A stretch of DNA of 64,000 bases from Trichosphaerium sp. ATCC 40318 (taxonomy: Eukaryota; Discosea; Flabellinia; Trichosidae). The stretch spans positions 1-64,000 of the forward strand of contig JALMLS010000329.1 in NCBI GenBank assembly GCA_038496445.1. Direction: 5' to 3'. Below, piece by piece: positions 23,196 to 34,068 of the stretch; the stretch's first letter is position 1; each line of letters starts with the position of its first letter. Position numbers and translations under genes: made by a program. The notes beneath the pieces were generated by a model. The model was not told where the DNA came from. It ran no database searches and saw only the letters and a program-made list of their open reading frames with translations.

Positions 23196-24272
23196 CTAAA
23201 AAAGAGCGTGAGTTTTTTTGAATATAATTTCTGCAAAAAAACAATTTCGTCGTACTTTGCTTGTAGTAAATACACCGACCGTCTCAACCCGTCTCCAAGA
23301 GCTAGCGTCTACTACAGCGTACATCAAAGGTGTAGACATGCCCTGTCGCTCAAGCCATATCAAGAAAGGGCTGTCGAGAATGTATCCATGCGTTGCTTTT
23401 GGTTTTGGCGCCCACTTTGGTTGGTCTTTGCAAGATGAAAGACTTATTACGAAATTGCGATAAGGGTTACGTTTGTAGTTGCATTGAGCACTTCTTGAAC
23501 AGTCAACACAGTGTGAATCCAACAAACTTGTGTATGTGAATTCCGGAAATGACAAACTGGCGTTTTGTTGATGTCTCGCTAGTCTCTTGTATCTGATACA
23601 GTGTGTTATTGCACGCTCATTCTCTTTTGAGAGTGTAGCGCGAGTAATAAAAACGGCATCTCTAGGTGAAGTTTCGCATTGTGTAAGCTTGAATATTGGG
23701 TGTTGGTGACCCTTGACAGTGTATTCGTCAAAGCATGTGGCTGGTAGAGAACCTGCAGAAAATAAATTGCTTATGGTTGTGTTCCGGCCCTCCTTGAATT
23801 GCACGTTGATACGGCGCACATCTAAGAAGCCATTGTTAGGTTCATGCAGTTTTTACTTTCACTTTTTTCAAGTTTGTTGCAACAAATACTTACTTCCTTG
23901 TGAGTGCTTCGCTACGTTTCCAGACATCTTCAATGATGAGTGTGTATGCTCTCGAGAGCGTACAAGCTGTTCGGGGCTCGACATAGAATTATTGTTGCAC
24001 CGAAAGTGAACGCGCTCGTTGTTGGTGCCTAAGAGATCCTCCTGCGCCTGATTGTCTCTGTGATACCTTTGGTGCGGTGTCAACAATCTGCAAAACCCGG
24101 AAACTGTCCCGTTGTGTTCTCCTTTGTGTTGCAACCCTTGCAAGAGTGTATTCAAATTGTGTTTTTCCGTTCTGAACTCCAACAAGTCACTTGCTACACG
24201 CCGAGCCTCTCTACCCCTTGGCGAGAGCTTTTTAGATGAACCTAGCATAGTATCATTGAGTGCTGTTGCCAT
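23196..24272 (-). CDS. Uncharacterised two-exon protein (about 334 aa)
   Basis: Exon 1 is 24272-23894 (start MATALNDTMLGSSKK). The intron runs from GTAAGT at 23893 to CTTAG at 23822. Exon 2 is 23821-23196. The combined length is an exact multiple of three. The first part is polar and basic (LSPRGREARRVASDLLEF; SKYLL is intronic). The second part has RRINVQFKEGRNTTISNLF, CFDEYTVKGHQHPIFKL, DAVFITRATLSKENERA, HCVDCSRSAQCNYKRNP and PKATHGYILDSPFLIWLER. I do not recognise the family. The paired cysteines CVDC might bind metal, but there is no complete zinc-finger pattern. Confidence 0.6.
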
Positions 24273-24451
24273 TCTGTTATTTTGTGGGAAAACTAGGAAA
24301 AATCAAATCAATAACGGAAGCGGACCTTTTTTGTGCGATATTGCCTACGGTAATCTACACTAATATAGAGTGTACCTACTGTATTAGCTTTGACGTTTGA
24401 ATACTATCAGAAAAAGCCACAAAAGTGCGCGTCACCTGAAAAGATATTTAC

Positions 24452-24870
24452 TTGCAACTATTGTCTAGAATAATCCTCCGTAAAACAGCACTACCACACA
24501 GTGCGTATACCACATACGTTCACCAATTTGAAAACAATCCATACCTCGGGAGAAAATTGCAATTGTCCGGGTTTGCTCCGAAGTGTTTGTTTTCTAACAT
24601 AACAGAAGTACACCAAATGCAAGCAACCTTCAGAAAAACTGACACAAAGGAGGAGAATGAAGGAAAATAATGTAAAAAGGGACCTAAATTAGAACATACC
24701 AGATGCTCGCGAAACGAACGGATTAAGAGGCCCGCTAGTACTACGAATGAATTTGTAGAAAGACTAACCCAGTTGTTACAAATTGGGCAAAGTAAGAAAA
24801 CTGTGCAACTTATGGTAAGGAAAAAAGGATTGGGTCCGTTTTTAGAACTTGGTACGTTTTATTGGCAGTA
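24452..24870 (+). CDS. Possible small gene, two open segments, unresolved
   Basis: A first segment (24452-24670) encodes ILRKTALPHSAYTTYVHQ...NNPYLGRKLQLSGFAPKC. A second open segment in another frame follows at about 24700-24870 (RPASTTNEFVERLTQLLQ, MVRKKGLGPFLELG). A donor-acceptor pair joining them without a stop was not found. Either there are two tiny genes, one broken gene, or no gene. It faces the 3' end of the Sec14-like gene. Confidence 0.25.
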
Positions 24871-24893
24871 GGCACTACAACAGGGGTTGCATT

Positions 24894-26213
24894 CTACTTT
24901 TTGGATTTCTTTGCGATCTTGGCCCATGGATCTACCTTAATTTCTGGGATTTCGAGTTTACCACCGAAGGTAACAGGCAAGTTGTCTTCGTCAATGACCT
25001 GCAATAGCACATCTTTAGGCTTGGAACCTAAGAAATGTACTTTTGCGACTGTCTTTTTATCAAGGAAAACTTGAATTAGTTTCCAGAAAGCACCAAACAT
25101 CCAAGAGTTGTAGGCGAGGAAACAAGCACCCAAACGCTCTGGGAAATAATCTTGCAAAATCTAGTAAAAAAGAAACAGTCAGCACTCAAAATCATGCTGT
25201 AAAAAAAAAGCGTTGAAACAAGCAAAACTCATTGAATCTAACAGTCTCGCATAAGAACAATTTATGTACCTGAGAGAATTTCTTGACAAGTGCGAGGTCG
25301 TTGCTGCTGCTTGTAGAATCCTTAAAGTCTACAATAACGCACATACGCTCAATGCCGTTTTCCATGTGAGGAGGAGCAGTGATTGTCTCCAAGAGCTCAA
25401 CGAACTCTCCTACCATATCATCGAGCATTTCTTCGTTGTTTGCGCGTTGTTTTGGGTTATACTGGCAAATCCTAGGTGACGTCAGGATTAAAAGAAAGAT
25501 CAACAAAAAAAAAAAAAGTAAACAAAACAAAAACTAGCTCGCAGCTCTTGGTAAACAATTCAACGCACCTGCACACCAATACTGGTCTGCCAAATTTGTC
25601 ATTCTTTGGACAAAGGTAGTATGTACCGTAGTCCTTCATCCACGTTTTTGATCCGGTGACGTCGCCGATCTCTGCACGCCATGCCATGTAGTTATCGTAC
25701 ATGAGGATAGTCTTTTTAAGGTCGTAGTCACGGGCGCGACAAAACCTGTGAAGGTCTGTCTCTTCATGTGGCAAATCTTTGTAAGACTCATTCTCTAAGC
25801 GGTCGAATAATTAGACGATGCGAGGACAATTGACAACGCGTAGAATGAGTGAAACAAGCAATAAAACTGCTTTTTTTTTTTAAATGGTGGGTACCTTCTA
25901 AGAGCTTGGCGACATGTTCTTGGAACTGTTTGTAGACCTATGGATGGAATAAGCGATCAAGTAGAGGCAATAGGGCGTAAATTGTAGATTTGGTTACAAC
26001 AACGCCAGAAAAAGGCACGTTTATGTTATCGCCGAGGGTTTTAGGGCGGCTTTGGTTGTTGGGTTACGGGGTTTTTATTTTTGCCTGTCAGGCAACTAAA
26101 AACGCAACACAGAGTTCCGGTTCAAACTGTTATAAGCGTTCACTAACCTGTAGTTGCTTTTCAGTAGGTGGTTCTTGTACAATGTTATACTTTGATGCTT
26201 TACTCTCTGCCAT
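24894..26213 (-). CDS. CRAL-TRIO (Sec14-like) lipid-transfer protein
   Basis: Sec14-like proteins bind phosphoinositides or other lipids and couple lipid metabolism to trafficking. The start is ATG at 26213 (MAESKASKYNIVQEPPTEKQ); short exons follow (VYKQFQEHVAKLLE), then the N-terminal helix region with DLHRFCRARDYDLKKTILM, which matches the LRFLRARxFDxxKA pattern. The CRAL-TRIO lobe shows YLCPKNDKFGRPVLV, then IERMCVIVDFKDS, then the gate-helix region ILQDYFPERLGACFLAYNSW with FLDKKTVAKVHFLGS. This corresponds to the YPERLxxxxxxNAPxxF...TxxKI motif. The end at 24894 follows a Lys-rich tail. No GOLD or other extra domain seen. The identity is secure; the lipid is not known. Confidence 0.9.
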
Positions 26214-27206
26214 TGTTACTTACGTTTATCCGTTTTGTATCTCCCGGTATTCGATACGCGTTGACTTTTGTCTTAGTGTGCTAGGTAGGTCCGAGCAGAT
26301 TTTTGACTGATTTTTTGTTGGAACAGAAGCCTAAATTACCGAGAAGGCTTTAAACTACAGAGTTGGTTGCGATAGGTGGTTGTCACAATATTGGTGCGCG
26401 TAGGTAAAAAACACTGATTTAGTACTCGGGTAATCCGCCTACATTTCGAATCTTACGGTAGTTGTTTTTGGATCCACCTAAGGCGTCAGGTTTCTTACAC
26501 CAACCTGTTGTGACGCGCTTCAAGAGGTGGGAATTGCAGGTTTGTTGAAGGTTTTTGTGGGAACAGTTTGGGGGTAAAGTAAAAACAAACTGGGGAAAGT
26601 GACATACGTGCCAGGAACTTTGTTTTCTTTACTAGTACAATGGGTGTGGTAAAAAGCCAGGTGAGAAATTCGGGTTGAGTGGTTTTTTTTTTTACTTTTT
26701 ACGAAGCCATGAGTGCCGATCCGTAGTATGAAAAGGTATTGTATATGCGGTAGGTAGCTAAGTAGCAAAACGTGAGAATGCTCAAATCTATTCAGTACGT
26801 TAAGGAAAATGATTCAATAAGTATGGAAACGTTTTAAAACGCGATGGTGGATACACACAGCAATCTTTTGCGCCGGCCAAAAAAAATAAAACCCTGTAGT
26901 GATCTCAAATTGCCAGAACTTCATCGAAACCCAATCGAGGAATTGTTTAAACATTTTTCTACATAAAATGTTAATCAAAAGCGTATTTGTAACTTTTGAC
27001 AAAGGAGAAAGCGTAAATGCGCTATACTGTCTTGAGTAGTGCTAAAATAGCGTACAAGTTGCGTTGTTTGGCGAAGCGGAAATCGAAAAAAAAAAAACTT
27101 TAAGTATCGTTTGTCCTTTTCTTACCTCTTAAGTTAACGTTGGGGTTTTTTGTAACGTACCCTTTGCATGCAATTGTAAACAATCAAAGTATTGTTACTG
27201 TAGTTC
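26214..27206. promoter_or_regulatory. Divergent intergenic region between Sec14-like and Ras genes
   Basis: About 1 kb separates two divergent starts. The frames in it are not protein-like and none shows splice sites with a family match. No tRNA-like or repeat feature seen. Confidence 0.45.
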
Positions 27207-28511
27207 ATGTCGCTAAGTGAAATACAAACTTTGGCTGATGGTGGCCCGCCAAAGTTGTCTAAACGCAAAGTTGTTGTACGTTTCCATCTATACCTCACAT
27301 CACACAATCCCGTAATTGCAATATAGATGGTTGGAGACGGCGGAGTCGGAAAATCAGCTATAACCATTAGAGTAAGTAATATTAGGTGGACACACCTATT
27401 GCAGCCTTGCTTTCCTAAAATACCTAGTTTACACAGAGCACTTTTGTAGAGGATTATGACCCGTACGTATTTTCATATTTTTAGGTGTAGGTTGTGCTAT
27501 TCGTTTACTGATCAATGACAGAACAATTGAAAACATGTACAGAAAAGAGATTATATTAGAGGATGTGGCAGAAATGCTAGAGATTCTGGACACAGCAGGT
27601 ACGTTTCTACGCATTTCATAAGCTTCTATGCTGTTTGTGCAACTTTTTTATGTTAAAGCTACTCTTACCTTACTCTACAATAGGCCAAGAAGAGTATAGT
27701 GCGTTACGTGATAAATATGTACGCACAAAGTTTCTATCTAATAGCGATACAACTTATTCTACGCGCTGGCAGCTAGGTCTATTGCCCCTTTAACGTTCAT
27801 TTTTGTACCGCTGCTATTTTGGAAGTTACTTTTTACCAACAAACAAGAGCAGAAAATACTGCTTTTGCACCTCGTTCTAGCGTTAATGTCGGTAGATACG
27901 CGCTGGGGATGGTTTTGCAATAGTTTACTCTGTTATATCAAAAAAATCGTTCGGGAAGCTATTGGAATTACGAGAGATTATAAGTGATGTAATCAACCAT
28001 TTTGTGGCAGTTTCTAACTTATTGTTCCGCAGGCTTTAGATTCTGACGAGTTCCCTCACATCCTCATTGGTAAGCGACTCGACAATTTTTTTAAAGGCTT
28101 TGCGTAAATAGCAAACAACAGCTTTTCCAAAAAATCTTTCCAAACTACGCTACTTTGACACTAGTCATTTGGGATTTAATTGTAGTAATTCTTACCTTTT
28201 AAGGAAACAAATGTGATTTGACAGATGTAAAAGAAGTTACAACAGAGGAAGGGCAACAACTTGCCAAGGAATGGGGTTGTCCCTTTATCGAAGTGTCCGC
28301 TAAAACACCCATGAAGTACGCAAACGCGATTGTCATTCTGTTTTAAATTACGTGCTGACATCTGCTTTTTTTTAGCGTTTCTGAAGTATTCACAAGTTTG
28401 ACAAATGAGATACGACTATTTGAAGAGAAACATGGCGATATTAGACAATTACGTGTTCGTCAAACAAACGCGAAAGGAACAAGCTCTGGTGGGTGTTGCA
28501 TAGTGCTGTAG
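27207..28511 (+). CDS. Ras-family small GTPase
   Basis: A Ras/Rap-type membrane-anchored GTP switch. Exon 1 is 27207-27275 (MSLSEIQTLADGG... KVV), exon 2 is 27327-27371 (MVGDGGVGKSAITIR, P-loop) and exon 3 starts 27427 (FTQSTFVEDYDP), giving a Ras-type switch I DYDPTIENMYRK. DTAGQEEYSALRDKY shows the switch II Gln. Later exons give GDGFAIVYSV, SKKSFGKLLELREII, ILIGNKCDL (NKxD) and VSAKT (SAK). The C-terminus is GGCCIVL, a CaaX box ending in Leu, so geranylgeranylation is likely. There is an N-terminal extension of about 20 residues before the first beta strand. Donors are mainly GTACGT/GTAAGT. All GTP-binding motifs are intact, so it is probably an active GTPase. Confidence 0.95.
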
Positions 28512-28959
28512 AACGGTTGACACCTGGCTATTTTTCCGTTTAATGAAATCTGAATTCAAAACAAAAAAAACTAACAAATTCACACCCACATTTGATCAAT
28601 ATTGATCATAAAAATCACGCGCCTAGCACTTTGCGCCACATATAGATTGTAAGAGAAAAAAATGAATATGTCTGTATAACTATGATTATTTTTGTGTTCA
28701 TTTCTTTCAGCGTTCTGTTCCTTCGCCATACTGAGAACAAAAAACACGTATCAATGCTTAGCGAGTTTGTACAATTCCAGTAGTCACGTGGCTAATAAGG
28801 CTCTTTTACCAATATATCAAGTTCCAATCAACCAGATTGCAGCAACTACGCGTGGAGAGTTCCTAATACGCTCAATACATTCTCACAGTAGGACATAGAG
28901 GTATACTGTGCAAGGTAGTAGGAGAAAGAGTACAACAACACTAAACGCATTCATACAGT
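28512..28959. promoter_or_regulatory. Intergenic, Ras 3' end to PstS-GPCR start
   Basis: About 450 bp. A near-palindrome TTGATCAATATTGATCAA at about 28591-28608 and a TCACGTG word at about 28782 are the only notable sites. It probably holds the promoter of the downstream receptor. Confidence 0.4.
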
Positions 28960-31275
28960 ATGCACCTGACTCAATTGCAATTGCTTGTGGTCTATTGTTT
29001 ATTTCTCCTCCCAAAGTACTCTGCTACGCAAATAAACGCTGCTGGTGGAACGTTTGCAGCTCCTATACTTCGATCGTGGATGGCATCGTTTGAATTATTT
29101 GATAGAAACTTTGCCACACCATTCACTTACGAAGGAACTGGAAGCAGCATAGCGAAGGATAGAATAACGCCAAACAGTGTAGTGTGGGCTGGAAGCGATT
29201 CGGAGCTAACTACTTCCCAGTATGCCCAAAACAGCGGTCTTCAAATGTATCCTATTTTAGGCGGTGCTGTATCGGTTGTGGTACGTAGTATTTGCCATTA
29301 GCTCTTTTTAGCGGAGAATTAAACATACGCGTATGTTGTTTGTATCTATTTTATATTGCATCAAAGCGCTGTCATGTTGTATCATCATGCAGTAAAGAAG
29401 CAAATAGGGAGAAACAAGCAAAAACAGTATTCTCATAAAATAGTTTTCTGTCAATTTTCTAAACTGCAATATTCGGATTCTAATTCCAATTATCTTCACA
29501 GGTTCATATTCCAGATTTGGCTATCAACCAGACAATCGTCATAGAGCGCGACGTACTTGTAGACTTATTTAGTGGAGCAATATCTTTTTGGAATGACACG
29601 CGATTGGTGGCTAAAAACCCACTACTCGCTAATGTATCGCATCAAATTATCCCAATAGTTCGGTCAGATGCCTCCGGAACAACATTCGTTTTCCACTCTG
29701 CACTTATATCGTTTTCACCTCCTCTTGGGGCTATGTACGGACCACCAGATGGTAACTTCCCTTTTATGAACCCGAACATTCAAAGATACGAAGGAAACAG
29801 TGGTGTCATGTCGGGCGTTAACATTGTGCCTTACAGTATTGGGTACGTAAGCTACAATGTCTTCTTAGAACTTGGAATATCAACAGTGTCTGCCGCTAGC
29901 CTTATCAACAAACGAGGAGAAACAGTTTCTTACAATCTTGATAGCGCCCAACGAGCGCTAAATGGGGCTGAATTTCAACCCAACTTCTATTCAAGTGTTG
30001 TCATTGATACTAATGTAACAGGTGTTTATCCTATAGCTACATTCACATACGTAATTATTGACAAGGATTGGAATATGCAATGTCAAAATCAAAGAGATAC
30101 ATTAAGATTTTTCACTTGGTGCCTTACGAGTACAGAAGCTTCTAACACTGCGTCCTCTAGAGGATATATACCACTTCCTGAAAGCGTTGCAATGCGTGTT
30201 ATTGACAAATTGCATTTGGTAGAATGTCAAAAACAACTGCTAGTTGGTAGACGTATACTTGGTATGAAGTTTCCAGCAGGGTCAGTAGTTCTTACAGTTG
30301 TTATCGTTATATTATTAGTTTTTACGATGGGTGTACTTGCCGCTTGGGTATGGAACCCACCCCGCCGACATCAAGTCGTACGTCAAAAATTGTTTTTTAA
30401 TGACACCTAATTTCTTGTTTTTTTACCATTCATTTGTAAACCTAAAACTTGATGTAACACCGAATACAGAGTATTGTATTACTTCCGCTAAATTTATTTA
30501 GTTGGTATACGGATATACACTCATTGCCGGTGTTACCCTTGCTATGATCTCCTCTATACTTTGGCTTCTTGAACCTACTTCTACTGCTATTTGTCAATTA
30601 AGGTTGTGGGTTGGGTGTTTATCCGTTTCTTTATTCCTTGGTTCTACGATAGGACGATCTTCAATTGTTTTGAGAATGCTGTCTGTTTTTGTAAGAAAAA
30701 GTGGATACAGCAAACAAAAACGTGGATTGATCTTATTTTTGATAGTACTTGGAGCAATAGTATCAGTACAACTCGTATTACTATGTGTATGGTCTGTGGT
30801 TGATACTTATGAAAGATCATTTGAGAGCACAGATACACTCTCTCTTGAAGCGAACTACACATGCTCATCTAAGCATATGGTTATCTGGGGTACACTAGAA
30901 CTTGTCTATTTCTTTTGTATTAAACTTTGGGGTGCTTTTGTTGTATACTCAACTTGGTCAGTTAAGAGCCGTGTAGTTTCCTCAAGGTGGCTTTTAATGC
31001 ATCTGTACAATTGTGCATTGATATTGGCGGTGGGTACATTGCTTATATTTATTGTTGGTACTTCAGAGTTTGCTATACACCACACAATAAGTGTATCAAT
31101 ACTTGTGTTGGCACAAAGTGCTATTGTTGCTTTCTTGTTTCCTGATCTTATCTTACCTGCACTTACAAAGGCATATGGTAATACTACAGAGAACAAGCCA
31201 AGTGGAAATGGAGGTATTGAACGCTCTCATTCATGTCACATATCACGACAAGATACATCTACAGAAGAAGAATAA
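28960..31275 (+). CDS. PstS-like substrate-binding domain fused to class C seven-helix GPCR
   Basis: Three exons (28960-29280, 29502-30377, 30502-31275), all phase 0, give about 656 residues. A signal peptide (MHLTQLQLLVVYCLFLLP) leads into INAAGGTFAAPILRSWMASF, YEGTGSS and WAGSD, the phosphate-binding-protein (PstS/PBP_like) pattern. VIPIVRSDASGTTFVF and the YEGNSGVM and SIGYVSYN segments follow. After it come seven hydrophobic segments: TM1 VVLTVVIVILLVFTMGVL, TM2 YGYTLIAGVTLAMISSIL, TM3 with CQLRLWVGCLSVSLFLGS as in class C receptors, then four more ending LVLAQSAIVAFLFPDLIL. A Ser/Glu-rich cytosolic tail closes it. So an extracellular periplasmic-type domain probably senses a small ligand and signals through G proteins. 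Phosphate is a guess; the ligand is not readable. Confidence 0.85.
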
Positions 31276-31580
31276 TAAAAACTGTAATACTGTATAAAAT
31301 GTTTCTTTGTTTTACACAACTTTTTAATTCGACAGAAATCAAAGACGAAAACGACGCTTTAGGGAACAGCTCAGCTGTTTTCTATTTCATTAAATAAACC
31401 TGAGTGGATATCTCGAGAGCAAATAAATTCCCATTATAGCTGGTATTGTTCATATTAGGCCATCTGTTACGCTGGGTCGAGTCACGTGTAAGAGTATTGA
31501 GGCCAAATTGCCATCAACTTGGAGTTAAAATAGGTTACATCAAAGGCTATTTATTACAAATTATCAAACCGATAACAGTT
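31276..31580. other. Convergent 3' intergenic region
   Basis: About 300 bp between two convergent stop codons. AT-rich, with one TCACGTG word at about 31482. No gene seen. Confidence 0.4.
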
Positions 31581-33386
31581 TCAGAATAACCACATTAAAA
31601 ATATAATCAAAGAATTCATAACGGATAGGATAACAAGACTATAAATCAGCATTTTCCTTTCTTTTTGATGTTCTACTTCGCGTATAGTTAGTGTCTCAAG
31701 CAACTTTGTAATTTTCTCTGATAACTCTGCTTGCAACACATCATTGCCAACACTACTAACTTCTAGTTCGATTGAATCTGAGCTCCTGGGCGTGGTCTTC
31801 TAGATGATAACGCAATTAATCACAACTGACAATAAGAGTAGAAAAACGTACCAAAGTGCCTCGTGGAGAGTCACTCCTTTTACTCACGCTAGGTGATTTT
31901 GCTGTAACCCATGATCCTTCGCGTTTTTCCTTCGTAATCCGTTTTAAAGGTGCAGTTGATTGTGGTAGAGTAGACTGAAAGCTCTTTGACGCCTTTATAC
32001 TCTCTTCATCGTCACTATCAATATAAAGTTTTTCTACAAGGAAGGAGTAGTCAGCATCAAAGAAAAACTTCTAAAAGTAAAGTCATACCACTATTTTGAA
32101 GACACATTGCGACAGAAAGAGCAAGAGCCGGTGGGTGTTTGTAGTGTGGGGACCTCCTGCGTCGTATACTTTGGTTAATTGACACTGGTGCAGTGGCGCT
32201 CTCTAGTTTGATGATTACTCTCCAATGTTGGTTTGTTTCTATGTTGTTACGTACGTTGTGGTATCTCTGGTGTTTCAAGAACTTGCTTTGCGAATTCGAA
32301 CCATTCTTGATAACTGGCGGTGGTGCTTGAAACTGTTTGTTTTTCTAAAGGAAAAAAATACTGTAAGCAACTTCAGTTTCAACAAAAACAATAAATGTCA
32401 TTTTCTTACGGATTGTGCCTCCCATCACCCAAGGCTTGTCTATAAAGTTAACACCAACCCATATCTGAACAGCACAGCCACCACTATCTTTATTAATTAA
32501 AACATCAACAGTAACAATGATAGACGTGCGTTTCTAGAGCCCAAAATACTATGAACGTTTGTAGTCTGAATGTCTTTCCGTAAGGGACATCAGGTGTCGT
32601 TGAAGAGATGCGTAGAATGATAGAGTTTGAGTTTACATAGAGCTGTTGATGTTCAACAAGCATAGTTGTTTCTGGTAGACCAGGAACTGGAATCTGCAAG
32701 CAAAAAAAATCGTTAACATTCTATGTGATGACTGCGCATAAAAACTAAGTTCGTACTGGTGGTTTAGGCACAGAAATACGAGCCGTAACTGCTCTGTACT
32801 CTGACTTACAACTACTTGATGTCGCTCCTTCTTCCAACTCGCTTTTTGGCCTGTTTTGCACTTCACAAACCTACCAGATTAAATCAGAATAAAAGTTTTT
32901 GGTGCAAGACAGTGACTTAAAAACTGCTCCAAAATCGCTTCAAACGCAACCCGTATTGTCAACTAATAATTTAAAAGGGTACTGTACCTTTTTGTCAGCA
33001 AAAATTGCTTGTAGCGATTTAAGTTCGGCGCCTAGTGCACTCCAATCGCGTACATTTACCTTTTAAGCGTTAATACATACAAAAGGAGCAGAAAATAGCA
33101 TCTTCAAGGAGCGAAAAGCTACTGTTTAGTGAACAATCACATAAACGACGCTAAAGGCATAACGTTTTGCAAATTACTCTTTGGTGAAGCCACATACCTC
33201 CTCATCTTCCCTTGATTCGTGAAATTCAGAGAGAAACGAGCTTGCATTCGCAAATAGCTTCTCATTGATGTGTAGAAATGAATGTTCAAGTACTTCGTCT
33301 TTGTCAAAGACCTTCTTCATTTTTACTTTATCATTCCATATAAACTCGCCTAATGGCTTTGACGCGGCTACAGATCTTTTTCTCAT
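31581..33386 (-). CDS. VASt-domain protein with C-terminal membrane anchor (GRAMD1/Lam-like)
   Basis: VASt (StART-like) proteins such as GRAMD1/Aster and yeast Lam move sterols at ER contact sites. The start here is ATG at 33386 (MRKRSVAASKPLGEF). The VASt domain begins VLEHSFLHINEKLFANAS, with FLSEFHESRED and VRDWSALGAE, then EHQQLYVNSNSIILRIS, TTPDVPYGKTFRLQT and AVWIGVNFIDKPWVMGGT, which fit the STPDVPYGDxF and GVxFxKxxWxKG hallmarks. A polar linker, KITKLLETLTIREVEHQ coiled segment and one C-terminal helix (MLIYSLVILSVMNSLIIF) follow, ending FLMWLF at 31581. No GRAM domain was found upstream, though an AG acceptor just before 33404 could hide extra 5' exons. Sterol as cargo is inferred from the family. 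Confidence 0.75.
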
Positions 33387-34068
33387 TGTTTGGGAGTTGT
33401 TGCTCAACTGCTTGTTCCGTTAAAAATGTACCAAAAAGGCAGAAAATTGCAGAGAATTCGGGTTTTTTGGGTCTCTACAGAACACGAAGTGTTGTTCAAC
33501 AAACAATGTAGAACGCGCTTTCACGAAAACCCAACGATTGCAACCCAATAATCGATCATTAAAACGGCAAAACAAGAATAACTTGCCCATCTCGCAAGGA
33601 GTCCTACAGAGCTGAGAAAATAAGATACTACAGCAACTGTTTAGGAAGAAGCCAAACACAGCCAGTTTGTAAGTTTTATACGCTACCTAATGCTGTATCC
33701 AATACAAAGGTAACTACTAGTGCCCTTTTCTTTTTTTGAATTGTATCTCGCTTTCATCGTACCCAAGTCATATCATTGGGACGAAAAAGGAACTACGTTC
33801 AAGTTTGGCTACTCAACGTGCAAGTTGCAGTGCAACGAAATTACTCCATTCAAAATACAACATTCTCAAATCGACATTTTGACACGTTGGACATGCGACA
33901 GTAGAACCAACACGACCCTTCCAACGAACCTTGTCAAGCTCAGTACATATTTTGAAAATTATTCTTCATAGTACATAATTAACTTAGTCTCTTTTGGTGT
34001 TTCAACACCGTAGTTAACTCGGTGTTTTTTTATTTACAAAGTTATTTCTGAAAACAATGAAAAAAATA
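33387..34068. other. Intergenic with one weak ORF
   Basis: Between the VASt gene start and the SCAMP gene end. An 83-codon plus-strand frame at 33720-33971 (LAFIVPKSYHWDEKGTTF..., ends YFENYSS) looks protein-like and may be a small gene or last exon. I recognise no family and set confidence low. Confidence 0.3.

Noticed and set aside
27420-27440. Ras exon 3 starting at AGCACT
   Set aside because: That join leaves the switch I lead-in four residues short; the acceptor CCTAG at 27426 restores the usual spacing.
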